Shown here piece by piece: positions 40,775-49,871 of a stretch of DNA of 64,000 nt. The stretch spans positions 1 to 64,000 of the forward strand of contig NZ_RCIQ01000015.1 of assembly GCF_004000255.1 (NCBI RefSeq). Direction: 5' to 3'. This stretch comes from Nioella ostreopsis. Its GTDB lineage: Bacteria; Pseudomonadota; Alphaproteobacteria; Rhodobacterales; Rhodobacteraceae. The position numbers and the translations under genes were made by a program. A model generated the notes under the pieces. That model searched no databases. It was not told where the DNA came from and saw nothing but the letters and a program-made list of their open reading frames with translations. Within the stretch, counting starts at the first letter, position 1, and each line of letters starts with the position of its first letter.

Positions 40775-41230
40775 ATGCGCAAGTTTCTGGTTATCCTCGA
40801 TGATTCCCGCGAATGCCTGAACGCGATGCGTTTCGCGGCGATGCGGGCGGCAAATACCGGCGGTGGTGTGCAGATCCTGTCGGTGATTCCCCCCGATGAA
40901 TTCAACCACTGGATCGGCGTGGGCGAGGTCATGCGGGCCGAGGCGCGCGAACGGATCGAGGCGCATTTCAACGTCTTCGCCAAATGGATGCGCGACAAGC
41001 AGGGCGTCGACCCGGAACTGGTTGTCCGCGAGGGAGAGCCGATCGACGAAATCCTGAGCCAGGTCAACGAGGACCGGGAGATTGGCGTGATCGTGCTTGG
41101 GGCCGGTACTGGCCGCAAGGGGCCGGGGCCGCTGGTCACCGCCCTGTCGAAAACCGCAGGCACCCTGCCGATTCCGATGACCATCGTGCCCGGTGAACTG
41201 TCCAAGGAACAGCTGGAAGCGATCACCTGA
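40775..41230 (+). CDS. Universal stress protein
   Basis: A 151-residue UspA-fold protein. The N-terminal strand KFLVILDDSRECLNAMRFA carries the conserved Asp; the ATP-binding glycine motif appears as VLGAGTGRKGPGPLV. Of unknown precise role in stress survival. Single gene, upstream of nfu by 80 bp. Confidence 0.88.
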   Translation: MRKFLVILDDSRECLNAMRFAAMRAANTGGGVQILSVIPPDEFNHWIGVGEVMRAEARERIEAHFNVFAKWMRDKQGVDPELVVREGEPIDEILSQVNEDREIGVIVLGAGTGRKGPGPLVTALSKTAGTLPIPMTIVPGELSKEQLEAIT

Positions 41231-41311
41231 GCGGCAGATTAGAACCGTTCCAATTCTTGACTTCCCCGGTCGGGATAAGCATATCAGTGCAAAGCCGCGA
41301 AGGAGCGCATG

Positions 41312-41872
41312 ATGTTCATCCAGACCGAATCCACCCCGAACCCCGCCACGCTGAAATTCCTGCCCGGATTGCAGGTCCTTGAAAGTGGCACAGCGGATTT
41401 TCCGGCGGCGGATAGCGCCGGCAGCTCGCCCCTTGCGACGCGCATCTTTGGCGTGTCCGGTGTGGCTGGCGTGTTCCTCGGCACCGATTTCGTGACCGTC
41501 ACCAAATCCGCAGATGTGGAATGGGACCATGTGAAGCCCGCCATCCTTGGCGCGATCATGGAACATTTCCAGTCCGGCGCCCCGGTTATGGAAGGCGACG
41601 GCGCGGCTGGCGGCCATGCCGAACATAGTGGCGAGGATGCCGAGATCGTCGGCCAGATCAAGGAACTGCTGGATACCCGCGTGCGCCCCGCCGTGGCGCA
41701 GGATGGCGGCGACATCACCTTCCACGGCTTCGATCGCGGCATTGTCTACCTGCATATGCAGGGGGCCTGCGCGGGCTGCCCCTCGTCCACCGTGACGCTG
41801 AAAATGGGCATCGAGAACCTGCTGCGCCATTACATCCCCGAGGTGATCGAGGTGCGTCCGGTTGCCGTCTGA
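41312..41872 (+). CDS. Nfu-type iron-sulfur cluster carrier
   Basis: A 186-residue protein with an Nfu N-terminal domain (MFIQTESTPNPATLKFLPG) and a C-terminal NifU-like domain with CAGCPSSTVTLK, whose CxxC binds a shared 4Fe-4S cluster at a dimer interface. It delivers clusters to target enzymes. Two adjacent ATGs exist at 41309 and 41312; GGAG spacing and family conservation favour 41312. Its stop overlaps the tsaB start region. Confidence 0.94.
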   Translation: MFIQTESTPNPATLKFLPGLQVLESGTADFPAADSAGSSPLATRIFGVSGVAGVFLGTDFVTVTKSADVEWDHVKPAILGAIMEHFQSGAPVMEGDGAAGGHAEHSGEDAEIVGQIKELLDTRVRPAVAQDGGDITFHGFDRGIVYLHMQGACAGCPSSTVTLKMGIENLLRHYIPEVIEVRPVAV

Positions 41873-42515
41873 CGCGCTGATCCTTGGGTTTGACACATCG
41901 GCCGCGCATTGCGCGGCCGCTTTGCTGTCGGGCGACCGGGTGATTGCCGCACGGCAGGAAGAGATGGCGAAGGGTCAGGCGGAACGGCTGGTGCCGCTGG
42001 TTCAGGAGGTGCTGGCGGAGGCTGGCGTCACGACGAAGGACCTCTCGGCCATTGGCGTTGGCATTGGCCCCGGCAACTTCACCGGCATCCGCATTTCCGT
42101 CGCCGCTGCGCGGGGGCTGGCGCTGTCGCTCGGCATTCCCGCCATTGGCGTGTCACTGCTGGAATGCCTTGCGCTTGGGGCCAAAGGGCCGGTGCTGGCC
42201 TGCCTCGATGCAAAGCGCGATCACCTGTATTTGCAGCGCTTTGGCGACGGGGTTGGAAACGGCCCCGCATTGGTGCCGTTTGATGCGGTGTCGGAATGGG
42301 CGCTGCCCGGCCTCACCTGCATTGGCCAACGCGCGGAGGAGGTGGCCGGGCAGATCGGCGCGGCCCATGCGCCTGCGGCCTTTGCCCCGGCCTCTGCCAT
42401 CGCGCGCATCGCCGCGACCCGCTGGCAAACACCCGAACCGCGCCCCGCGCCGCTTTATATCCGCACGCCCGACGCGGCCCCCGCGCGCGACACCGGGCCC
42501 GTCATGCTGCCATGA
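41862..42515 (+). CDS. tsaB: tRNA t6A37 biosynthesis protein TsaB
   Basis: A 217-residue ASKHA-fold protein, partner of TsaD in making N6-threonylcarbamoyladenosine in tRNA. LILGFDTSAAHCAAALL at the start and GIGPGNFTGIRISVAAARGL are diagnostic. The start is probably the TTG at 41862, ten bases inside the nfu end. Its stop overlaps the rimI ATG (ATGA at 42512), the classic tsaB-rimI pair. Confidence 0.93.
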   Translation: MPSDALILGFDTSAAHCAAALLSGDRVIAARQEEMAKGQAERLVPLVQEVLAEAGVTTKDLSAIGVGIGPGNFTGIRISVAAARGLALSLGIPAIGVSLLECLALGAKGPVLACLDAKRDHLYLQRFGDGVGNGPALVPFDAVSEWALPGLTCIGQRAEEVAGQIGAAHAPAAFAPASAIARIAATRWQTPEPRPAPLYIRTPDAAPARDTGPVMLP

Positions 42516-42937
42516 CCCCCACTGACCTTGCCCGCATCCACGCCGCCAGTTTTACCACCCCCAGACCGTGGAGCGCGGCAGAGCTGGAGTCCTTCCTGTC
42601 CGATCCGCTTTGCGATCTGATCGAAGGCGATGGCGGCTTCGCCCTGATCCGCACCATCGCGGGTGAGGCGGAGCTGCTGACCATCGCGGTGGAACCCGAT
42701 CAAAGGCGTCACGGGCGTGGCAAGGCGATTCTCTTGCAGGCTCTGGACCGCGCCAGAACGCGCGAAGCCGAGCAGATATTCCTTGAAGTCGCCGCTGACA
42801 ATCAGCCCGCGATCCGCCTTTATGAAACCACCGGATTCGTGCGAACGGGCCAACGTCCACAATACTATCGCAAACCCGATGGAACCCGCGTCGATGCCTG
42901 GCTGATGGCGCTGCCTTTGCAGGCATGCACTGGTTGA
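42512..42937 (+). CDS. rimI: Ribosomal protein S18 N-acetyltransferase-like GNAT
   Basis: A 141-residue GNAT acetyltransferase. VEPDQRRHGRGKAILLQAL is the acetyl-CoA loop (motif A), LEVAADNQPAIRLYETTGF motif B. The overlap with tsaB is the strongest reason to call it RimI. An alternative protein target is possible. Confidence 0.87.
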   Translation: MTPTDLARIHAASFTTPRPWSAAELESFLSDPLCDLIEGDGGFALIRTIAGEAELLTIAVEPDQRRHGRGKAILLQALDRARTREAEQIFLEVAADNQPAIRLYETTGFVRTGQRPQYYRKPDGTRVDAWLMALPLQACTG

Positions 42938-43061
42938 CGCGAGAATACGGTTGACCCCGTGCGCGGGCTTTGCCCTTATTCAGCATGGGATCTTTCAACT
43001 TTTTCCAGGCCGGGCGCATCACCCAAAGAATGCCCCGCCATAATCCAACCGGGAGAGACAC

Positions 43062-44054
43062 ATGACTCTTTTCAAGACATTCTATGGCACCGTTGCGGCC
43101 CTTGCGATCACCGCCACCGGTGCGCTGGCCGATCCGGCGATCATCTTCGACCTCGGCGGCAAGTTCGACCGCTCGTTCAACGAGGCGGCATTCAACGGTG
43201 CGGAACAGTGGGCCGAGGAAACCGGCGGCTCCTATCGCGAGATCGAGCTTCAGTCCGACGCGCAGCGTGAACAGGCGATGCGCCGTCTGGCAGAAGCCGG
43301 TGCGAACCCCGTCGTGATGGCGGGCTTCAGCCAGGCGTCCTCGCTGGAAGTGGTGGCCCCCGACTATCCCGACACCACCTTCGTGATCATCGACGGTGTG
43401 GTCGATGCGCCGAACGTGCGGTCTGTGATCTTCTCGGAACATGAAGGGTCCTACCTCGTCGGCATGCTGGCAGGTCTGGCATCGGAAACCGGCACCGTCG
43501 GCTTCGTGGGCGGCATGGACATCCCGCTGATTTCGCGCTTCGGCTGCGGCTATGCGCAGGGTGTGCGCGCCGTGAACCCCGATGCGGTCATCATCCAGAA
43601 CATGACCGGCACCACCCCCGCTGCCTGGAACGACCCGGTGCGCGGCGGTGAACTGACCCGTGCCCAGGTGGCACAGGGCGCCGATGTGGTCTTCGCGGCC
43701 GCTGGCGGCACCGGCCTTGGCGTTCTGCAAACCGCCGAAGACGAGGGCATCCTGTCGATCGGCGTGGACAGCAACCAGAACTACCTGCACCCCGGTTCGG
43801 TCCTGACCTCGATGCTCAAGCGCGTGGACGTGGCCGTCTATGACGCCTTCTCGACTCCGGTCGACGAGATCGAAACCGGCATCCACATCTTCGGTCTGGC
43901 CGAGGATGGTGTGGGCTACGCTCTGGACGAAAACAACGCCGACCTGATCACCGAAGACATGATCGCACAGGTGGACGCTGCCCGTGCCGCCATCATCGCC
44001 GGTGAGATCTCGGTGCACAACTACACCGAGGACGGCATGTGCCCCGTCGAGTAA
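43062..44054 (+). CDS. BMP-family nucleoside-binding protein
   Basis: A 330-residue periplasmic protein with signal peptide MTLFKTFYGTVAALAITATG. IIFDLGGKFDRSFNEAAFNG is the BMP (basic membrane protein) signature, and YLVGMLAGLASETGTVGFVG follows. In other bacteria BMP proteins bind purine nucleosides. It leads the operon with an ATPase, two permeases and a phosphorylase. There is no lipobox, so it is a soluble periplasmic protein. A terminator-like hairpin after the gene would raise its level over the downstream genes. Confidence 0.93.
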   Translation: MTLFKTFYGTVAALAITATGALADPAIIFDLGGKFDRSFNEAAFNGAEQWAEETGGSYREIELQSDAQREQAMRRLAEAGANPVVMAGFSQASSLEVVAPDYPDTTFVIIDGVVDAPNVRSVIFSEHEGSYLVGMLAGLASETGTVGFVGGMDIPLISRFGCGYAQGVRAVNPDAVIIQNMTGTTPAAWNDPVRGGELTRAQVAQGADVVFAAAGGTGLGVLQTAEDEGILSIGVDSNQNYLHPGSVLTSMLKRVDVAVYDAFSTPVDEIETGIHIFGLAEDGVGYALDENNADLITEDMIAQVDAARAAIIAGEISVHNYTEDGMCPVE

Positions 44055-44078
44055 ACCGGTGACAGGCTGAACAAGCCC

Positions 44079-44115
44079 GACGGGCCGCCCCGACCGGTGG
44101 CCCGTCTTCTTTTTC
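44079..44115 (+). terminator. Intrinsic terminator/attenuator after the binding-protein gene
   Basis: GACGGGCC (44079-44086) pairs with GGCCCGTC (44099-44106), followed by TTCTTTTT. It lies 25 bp after the binding-protein stop and 100 bp before the ATPase gene. A partial terminator here is common in ABC operons and explains higher expression of the binding protein. Confidence 0.85.
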
Positions 44116-44217
44116 AGGGGCATTGACTGGACAGACGCCCCGGCTTTGGTCACAGTTTCCCAATCGCGCCCGTATTTCGTGGCGACCCAATGAAAAACAA
44201 CAGGGACAGGCTGCCGC

Positions 44218-45762
44218 ATGACAGACACAGAACCCTATGCCATCGAACTGAAGGGCATTTCCAAGGCCTTCGGTCCGGTTCAGGCGAACAAGGATATTTC
44301 CCTGCATGTCCGTAAGGGCGCGATCCATGGGATCGTCGGTGAAAACGGCGCGGGGAAATCCACGCTGATGTCGATCCTCTACGGGTTTTACAAGGCCGAT
44401 GCCGGTGAGATCCTGATCAACGGCCAGCCCACCCCGATCCCCGACAGTCAGGCCGCGATCCGCGCCGGCATCGGCATGGTCCATCAGCATTTCAAGCTGG
44501 TCGAAAACTTCACAGTTGTGGAAAACGTGATCCTCGGGGCCGAGGATGGTGCGTTGCTGCAACCCTCGATCACAAAGGCGCGGCGCATTCTCAAGGAACT
44601 GTCGGACGAATACGAACTGCATGTGGACCCGGATTCGGTGATCGAGGAAATCTCGGTCGGCCACCAGCAGCGGGTCGAGATCCTGAAGCAGCTCTATCGT
44701 CACGCCGATATCCTGATCCTCGATGAACCCACGGGCGTGCTGACACCCGCCGAGGCCGACCACCTGTTCCGGATTCTCAACGGGCTGAAGGAACAGGGAA
44801 AGACGATCATCCTGATCACCCACAAGCTGCGCGAGATCATGGAGGTGACCGATACGGTATCCGTGATGCGCCGGGGCGAGATGACAGCGACCGTGCAGAC
44901 CGCCGACACCAGCCCCGAGGAGCTGGCGGAACTGATGGTGGGCCGCAAGGTGCTGTTGCGTGTCGACAAGGCCCCGGCCAATCCGGGCGAGGTGGTGCTG
45001 GACATCAAGGATCTGCGGGCCAATGACGATCAGAAGGTCGAACGGCTGAAAGGCATCTCGTTGCAGATCCGGGCGGGCGAGATCCTTGGCATCGCGGGGG
45101 TGGCGGGCAATGGCCAGTCGGAACTGCTGGAGGTTCTGGGCGGCATGATCGCCGCAACCGGTGGAAGCATCGCGGTGAATGGCGAACAGATCGATCTGAC
45201 CGGCACATCGTCGGACGGGCAAAGCCGCCGGGCGCGTGGCATCGCCCATGTGCCGGAGGACCGGCAGCGGGAAGGGCTGATCATGCCCTTCATGGCCTGG
45301 GAAAACATGGGCTTCGGCTATCACCACGATCCGAAATACCAGAAAAACCGCCTGTTCATGGACAATGCGGCGCTGAAGCAGGACACCGCCGAGAAGATGG
45401 AACGCTTCGACGTGCGCCCGCCCAATCCGTTTCTGGAAGCCAAGAACTTCTCCGGCGGGAACCAGCAAAAGATCGTCGTGGCGCGCGAGATCGAGCGCAA
45501 TCCCGACCTGCTGCTGATCGGGCAGCCGACGCGGGGCGTCGATATCGGTGCCATCGAATTCATCCACAAGCAGATCATCGCCCTGCGCGACGAGGGCAAG
45601 GCGATCTTGCTGGTCTCGGTGGAGTTGGATGAGATCATGTCGCTGTCCGATCGCATCGCCGTCATGTTCGATGGCCATATCATGGGCGAACGCCTGCCCT
45701 CGGAGACCGACGAAGGTGAATTGGGCCTGTTGATGGCCGGTGTGACCAAGGGGGCCGCGTAA
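44218..45762 (+). CDS. Nucleoside ABC transporter ATPase (two ATP-binding domains)
   Basis: A 514-residue ATPase with two nucleotide-binding domains, like the sugar and nucleoside (YufO/NupA) type. First domain: GENGAGKSTLMSILYG and ILDEPTGVLTPAEA. Second: AGVAGNGQSELLEVLGG and SGGNQQKIVVAREIERN. The second Walker A lacks the invariant Lys (GNGQSE), which is usual in this class. It directly precedes the first permease gene without a gap. Confidence 0.94.
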   Translation: MTDTEPYAIELKGISKAFGPVQANKDISLHVRKGAIHGIVGENGAGKSTLMSILYGFYKADAGEILINGQPTPIPDSQAAIRAGIGMVHQHFKLVENFTVVENVILGAEDGALLQPSITKARRILKELSDEYELHVDPDSVIEEISVGHQQRVEILKQLYRHADILILDEPTGVLTPAEADHLFRILNGLKEQGKTIILITHKLREIMEVTDTVSVMRRGEMTATVQTADTSPEELAELMVGRKVLLRVDKAPANPGEVVLDIKDLRANDDQKVERLKGISLQIRAGEILGIAGVAGNGQSELLEVLGGMIAATGGSIAVNGEQIDLTGTSSDGQSRRARGIAHVPEDRQREGLIMPFMAWENMGFGYHHDPKYQKNRLFMDNAALKQDTAEKMERFDVRPPNPFLEAKNFSGGNQQKIVVAREIERNPDLLLIGQPTRGVDIGAIEFIHKQIIALRDEGKAILLVSVELDEIMSLSDRIAVMFDGHIMGERLPSETDEGELGLLMAGVTKGAA

Positions 45763-46851
45763 ATGGACAAGATGCCAAGATGGGCCGATGTCGCCCTGAT
45801 CCCCTTCATCAACCTGCTGCTGGCACTGGTCGTGTCGGGGCTGGTGGTTCTGTATATCGGGGAAAGCCCGCTGGAAGCGATGGCGATCATGGTGCGCGGC
45901 TCGGTCGGGTCGGCCTATGGTTGGGGCTACACGCTATACTACGCCACAAACTTCATCTTCACCGGTTTGGCCGTGGCCGTGGCCTTCCATGCCCGCATGT
46001 TCAATATCGGCGGCGAAGGTCAGGCCGCCCTTGGCGGGCTTGGCGTGGCCGTTGTCTGCCTGTCGATCCCGTGGCCGCACTGGAGCCTTGCTTTGATCGG
46101 GGCGATTGTCGGTGCGGCGGCCTTCGGTGCGGCCTGGGCCGCGATCCCGGCCTATCTGCAAGCCAAGCGTGGCAGCCACATCGTGATCACCACGATCATG
46201 TTCAACTTCATCGCTTCGGCGCTGCTGGTCTACCTTCTGGTCAATGTCTTCCGGGTGCCGGGCTCCATGGCGCCTGAAACCGCGCGATTTGCAGAGGCCA
46301 CGCATCTGCCCAATGCCTATGACGTCGCCCCCTGGCTCGGCTTCAGCCGCTCGACGCCCCTGAACGTCTCGTTCGTCGTGGCGCTTCTGGCCTGCATCGG
46401 TGTCTGGCTGCTGATCTGGAAGACCCGGCTCGGCTACGAAATCCGCGCCTATGGTCATTCCCAGAGCGCGGCTGTCTATGCCGGGATCAACCCGGTGCGG
46501 ATCATCATGATCTCGATGCTGATTTCCGGCGGTCTGTCCGGGATGATGGCGATCAACGGGGTGATGGGAGAGGCCGAACGGCTGGTGATCGACCCGGTTC
46601 AGGGCGCGGGTTTCGTGGGAATCGCGGTCGCGCTGATGGGCCGGTCGCACCCGATCGGTGTATTCCTCGCGGCGCTGCTGTTCGGGATGCTCTACCAGGG
46701 CGGGGCCGAGCTGGAATTCGAGATGCCCGCCGTCAGCCGCGAGATGCTGCTGGTCATCCAGGCACTTGTGATCCTGTTCACCGGCGCGCTGGACAATATG
46801 GTGCGCACACCCGTGGAACGCCTGTTCCTGGCGATGCGGAAAGGGAGCTGA
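45763..46851 (+). CDS. Nucleoside ABC transporter permease 1
   Basis: A 362-residue inner-membrane protein of the BPD_transp_2 family with about nine helices (FHARMFNIGGEGQAALGGLG is the conserved cytoplasmic loop). It resembles YufP/NupB. It starts immediately after the ATPase stop and ends three bases before the second permease. Together they form the membrane channel of the purine nucleoside importer. Confidence 0.93.
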   Translation: MDKMPRWADVALIPFINLLLALVVSGLVVLYIGESPLEAMAIMVRGSVGSAYGWGYTLYYATNFIFTGLAVAVAFHARMFNIGGEGQAALGGLGVAVVCLSIPWPHWSLALIGAIVGAAAFGAAWAAIPAYLQAKRGSHIVITTIMFNFIASALLVYLLVNVFRVPGSMAPETARFAEATHLPNAYDVAPWLGFSRSTPLNVSFVVALLACIGVWLLIWKTRLGYEIRAYGHSQSAAVYAGINPVRIIMISMLISGGLSGMMAINGVMGEAERLVIDPVQGAGFVGIAVALMGRSHPIGVFLAALLFGMLYQGGAELEFEMPAVSREMLLVIQALVILFTGALDNMVRTPVERLFLAMRKGS

Positions 46852-46854
46852 GCC

Positions 46855-47820
46855 ATGGATTTCGCAACTCTCATCCAGCTTCTCGACAGTTCCATCCGGC
46901 TGGCCACACCGCTGCTGCTGGCTTGTCTGGCGGGGCTCTATTCCGAACGCGCCGGGATTTTCGACATCGGTCTTGAAGGCAAGATCCTGATCTCGGCCTT
47001 CTTCTCCGCCTCGATCGCCTTCACCACCGGCAATGTCTGGCTTGGCCTGTTGGCGGGCATCGCCTCATCGATGGTGTTTGCCCTGCTGCACGGGGTGGCG
47101 TCGATCACCTTCCGGGGCAACCAACTGATTTCCGGCGTGGCGATCAACTTCCTTGCCGCGGGCATGACGGTGGTGGTCAGCGACAGCTGGTTCTCGCTTG
47201 GCGGTCGGACACCGCAGCTGGAGACCTCGGGCCGGTTCCAGAACATCACCCTGCCCTTCGCGGAACAGCTGCAGGGCGTGCCGATCCTCGGGCCGATCTA
47301 TCACGATCTGATCTCGGGCCATTCGATCCTCGTCTATGCCGCCTTCCTGATCGTGCCGCTGACCTGGTGGCTGCTTTATCGCACCCGGTTCGGCTTGCGT
47401 CTGCGCGCCGTTGGGGAAAACCCGGCGGCGGTGGATACGGCAGGCATCTCGGTGGTGCGGATGCGCTTTACGGCGGTGCTGATCTGCGGCGTGCTGTGCG
47501 GCATCGCGGGGGCCTATCTGTCGACCAGCCTGTCGGCGGGCTTCGTGCGAGAAATGAGCGCGGGCCGGGGCTTCATCGCGCTGGCGGCCCTGATCTTCGC
47601 CAAATGGCGGCCGTGGTATGCGTTGATGGCCTGTTTGCTGTTCGGCCTTCTGGATGCGACGGGCAGCCTGTTCCAGAACATCAGACTTCTGGGGATCAGC
47701 GTGCCCGTGCAGTTCATGCAGGCACTGCCCTATATCCTGACCGTGGTCATTCTGGCCGGTTTCGTCGGCAAGGCCATTCCGCCGCGCGCCGGTGGTGAAC
47801 CCTACGTGAAAGAACGCTGA
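46855..47820 (+). CDS. Nucleoside ABC transporter permease 2
   Basis: A 321-residue permease of the same family (YufQ/NupC type): ERAGIFDIGLEGKILISAF and GLRLRAVGENPAAVDTAGIS are the signature loops. It forms a heterodimer with the preceding permease. A perfect 26-bp palindrome follows, before the phosphorylase gene. Confidence 0.93.
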   Translation: MDFATLIQLLDSSIRLATPLLLACLAGLYSERAGIFDIGLEGKILISAFFSASIAFTTGNVWLGLLAGIASSMVFALLHGVASITFRGNQLISGVAINFLAAGMTVVVSDSWFSLGGRTPQLETSGRFQNITLPFAEQLQGVPILGPIYHDLISGHSILVYAAFLIVPLTWWLLYRTRFGLRLRAVGENPAAVDTAGISVVRMRFTAVLICGVLCGIAGAYLSTSLSAGFVREMSAGRGFIALAALIFAKWRPWYALMACLLFGLLDATGSLFQNIRLLGISVPVQFMQALPYILTVVILAGFVGKAIPPRAGGEPYVKER

Positions 47821-47840
47821 GAGCCGCGTGAGGCGCGACA

Positions 47841-47866
47841 GGGAAGGATTTTGCAAAATCCTTCCC
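47841..47866. repeat. Perfect 26-bp palindrome between permease and phosphorylase genes
   Basis: GGGAAGGATTTTG (47841-47853) is followed directly by its exact inverse (47854-47866). It lies 20 bp after the permease stop and 24 bp before the phosphorylase start. As RNA it cannot make a loop without losing central pairs, so it may act as DNA binding site, or as a hairpin with the central TTGCAA unpaired. Confidence 0.8.
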
Positions 47867-47890
47867 CCCGCCCGTTGAAAGGAAATGCCC

Positions 47891-48691
47891 ATGTCGGATG
47901 TCGCCGCGCTTGTCGATCTGATCCAGTCCCGCGCCGGGCCCGACCCTGTTGCCATCGGCCTGATCCTCGGGTCCGGCCTCGGGCATCTGGCCGAAACCGT
48001 GGACGGCACCGCCATCGACTATGCCGACCTGCCGGGGTTTCCGCATGCGGGTGTTTCGGGTCACAATCCCAAGCTGGTCATCGGCGATCTGGAGGGCACG
48101 CGCGTCGCCGTCTTCGGGGGCCGCGCGCATTACTATGAAAGCGGACGGGGCGACGCGATGCGCCTGCCGCTGGAGGTGCTGACCGCGCTTGGGGCGGAGG
48201 CACTGATTGCCACCAATGCGGCAGGGTCGATGCGGTCCGACATCCAGCCCGGTGACCTGATGCTGTTGAATGATCACATCAACTTTTCCGGCCTCAACCC
48301 GCTGATCGGGGAACCTTCGGACCGGCGTTTCGTGCCGATGAAGGACGCCTATGATCCCGACATCCGGGCGGCGCTGAAGCAGGCGGCAGAGGACGAGGAC
48401 ATCGCCCTCGCCGAGGGTGTCTATGCCTGGTATTCCGGCCCGTCCTTCGAAACACCGGCCGAGATCCGCGCGATCCACATGCTTGGGGCGGACGCGGTCG
48501 GCATGTCCACGGTGCCGGAGGTGATCCTGGCCCGGTTCCTGGGCCTCAAGGCCGCCGCGATCTCGACCGTGACCAACATGGCAGCCGGTCTCAGCGACGA
48601 GGCGATCAGCCACGAACATACCAAGGCCATGGCCCCCCTTGGCGCCGCGAAACTGGAGAAGATCCTGCGCCGCTATCTGCGTCAACGCTGA
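47891..48691 (+). CDS. Purine-nucleoside phosphorylase (trimeric PNP type)
   Basis: A 266-residue enzyme splitting inosine, guanosine or related nucleosides with phosphate. IGLILGSGLGHLAE (phosphate loop), HAGVSGHNPKLVIG, NAAGSM and YSGPSFETPAEIRA are the trimeric PNP motifs; VGMSTVPEVI and VTNMAAGL complete the base site. The Asn in VTNMAAG favours 6-oxopurines. Start 47891 rather than 47885 on ribosome-binding-site spacing. It processes nucleosides imported by the preceding transporter. Confidence 0.92.
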   Translation: MSDVAALVDLIQSRAGPDPVAIGLILGSGLGHLAETVDGTAIDYADLPGFPHAGVSGHNPKLVIGDLEGTRVAVFGGRAHYYESGRGDAMRLPLEVLTALGAEALIATNAAGSMRSDIQPGDLMLLNDHINFSGLNPLIGEPSDRRFVPMKDAYDPDIRAALKQAAEDEDIALAEGVYAWYSGPSFETPAEIRAIHMLGADAVGMSTVPEVILARFLGLKAAAISTVTNMAAGLSDEAISHEHTKAMAPLGAAKLEKILRRYLRQR

Positions 48692-48697
48692 GCCCGC

Positions 48698-48715
48698 CTG
48701 TTCCGATCTGTCGCA
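48698..48715. repeat. 18-bp repeat upstream of TauE/SafE gene 1
   Basis: CTGTTCCGATCTGTCGCA is identical to 49771-49788 and lies 70 bp before the first permease gene. It probably marks the upstream boundary of the tandem duplication or a shared regulatory site. Confidence 0.7.
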
Positions 48716-48785
48716 GGGCGGCCGGTGGATTCCGACCGATCACAGGCGTAAGGGGCGATATCCCCGCCGAAAGCCCCCACGCCTC

Positions 48786-49706
48786 ATGCAGATCTACCTC
48801 CCCATAGCCGAAGTCAGCGTCAATGCCTTTCTGCTGCTTGGCATCGGCGGCGTGGTCGGCGTGCTGTCGGGCATGTTCGGTGTGGGGGGCGGGTTTCTGA
48901 TCACGCCGCTGCTGTTCCTGGCGGGCATTCCGCCCGTGGTGGCCGTTGCGACCTCTGCCAACCAGATCGTGGCGTCGTCGATCTCTGGCGTCATCAGCCA
49001 TTTCCAACGCCGCACCGTCGATATCCGGATGGGCTTGGTGCTGTTGGCGGGCGGGCTTCTGGGGTCGGCGCTAGGGGTGCAGGTGTTTGCAGCCTTGCGC
49101 GCGGTCGGTCAGGTCGATCTGCTGGTCCGGCTGTGCTACGTCGTTTTCCTGGGTGCGATCGGGGCGATGATGTTCGTCGAAAGCCTGAATGCCATCCGTG
49201 CCTCGAAACGCAAGGACGTCCAGGCCCCGGCCAAACGTCGCCAGCGCAACTGGATTCATTCGATGCCCTTCAAGATGCGGTTTCGCACCTCGGGGCTCTA
49301 TATCTCGGCCCTGCCGCCGCTGCTGGTCGGCGGCGCGGTCGGCATTCTCTCTGCGATCATGGGCGTCGGCGGCGGGTTCATCATGGTGCCTGCGATGATC
49401 TATATCCTCGGGATGCCGACCAAGGTGGTGATCGGCACCTCGCTGTTTCAGATCATCTTCGTCACCGCCTTCACCACGCTGATGCATGCGATCAGCAGCC
49501 ATTCGGTCGATATGGTTCTGGCGCTGCTGCTGATTTTCGGCGGGGTGCTCGGTGCGCAGGTGGGGGCCCGCATCGGGGTCAAGCTGAAGGCCGAGCAATT
49601 GCGGATTCTTCTGGCGCTGCTGGTGCTGGCGGTCAGCGTCAAGATCGGGCTGGAACTGGTCATACGCCCCGGCGAGCTCTACGGAATATCGGTCAATTTG
49701 GACTGA
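48786..49706 (+). CDS. TauE/SafE (TSUP) family permease 1
   Basis: A 306-residue inner-membrane protein with about eight helices. GMFGVGGGFLITPLLFLAGI and IMGVGGGFIMVPAMIYILGM are the two internal repeats of the TSUP family, which exports sulfite or sulfur-containing organic acids. Between the halves is a basic loop (RASKRKDVQAPAKRRQRN). It is followed by a close paralogue, so a tandem duplication took place. Start at 48786. Confidence 0.92.
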   Translation: MQIYLPIAEVSVNAFLLLGIGGVVGVLSGMFGVGGGFLITPLLFLAGIPPVVAVATSANQIVASSISGVISHFQRRTVDIRMGLVLLAGGLLGSALGVQVFAALRAVGQVDLLVRLCYVVFLGAIGAMMFVESLNAIRASKRKDVQAPAKRRQRNWIHSMPFKMRFRTSGLYISALPPLLVGGAVGILSAIMGVGGGFIMVPAMIYILGMPTKVVIGTSLFQIIFVTAFTTLMHAISSHSVDMVLALLLIFGGVLGAQVGARIGVKLKAEQLRILLALLVLAVSVKIGLELVIRPGELYGISVNLD

Positions 49707-49770
49707 GCCGATTGGCACGCTGGCACTGGACGGATCGGGGCCAGTGATTCACTATGCTGACAGCAGCTTG

Positions 49771-49788
49771 CTGTTCCGATCTGTCGCA
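49771..49788. repeat. 18-bp repeat upstream of TauE/SafE gene 2
   Basis: Identical to 48698-48715. Preceding DNA differs, so the duplicated unit begins about here. Lies 83 bp before the second permease gene. Confidence 0.7.
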
Positions 49789-49871
49789 CCCCCGCCGGGT
49801 GGGTTGATGTCTGGCCAATGAGGAATGCGGGCAGTAAGAGGTTTACAACCCCGAAAGGCATTTGTCAGACC

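Noticed and set aside
42552-45678. Long minus-strand frames of 558 and 561 codons
   Set aside because: Antisense to rimI, the nucleoside-binding protein and the ATPase; no domain or ribosome-binding site.
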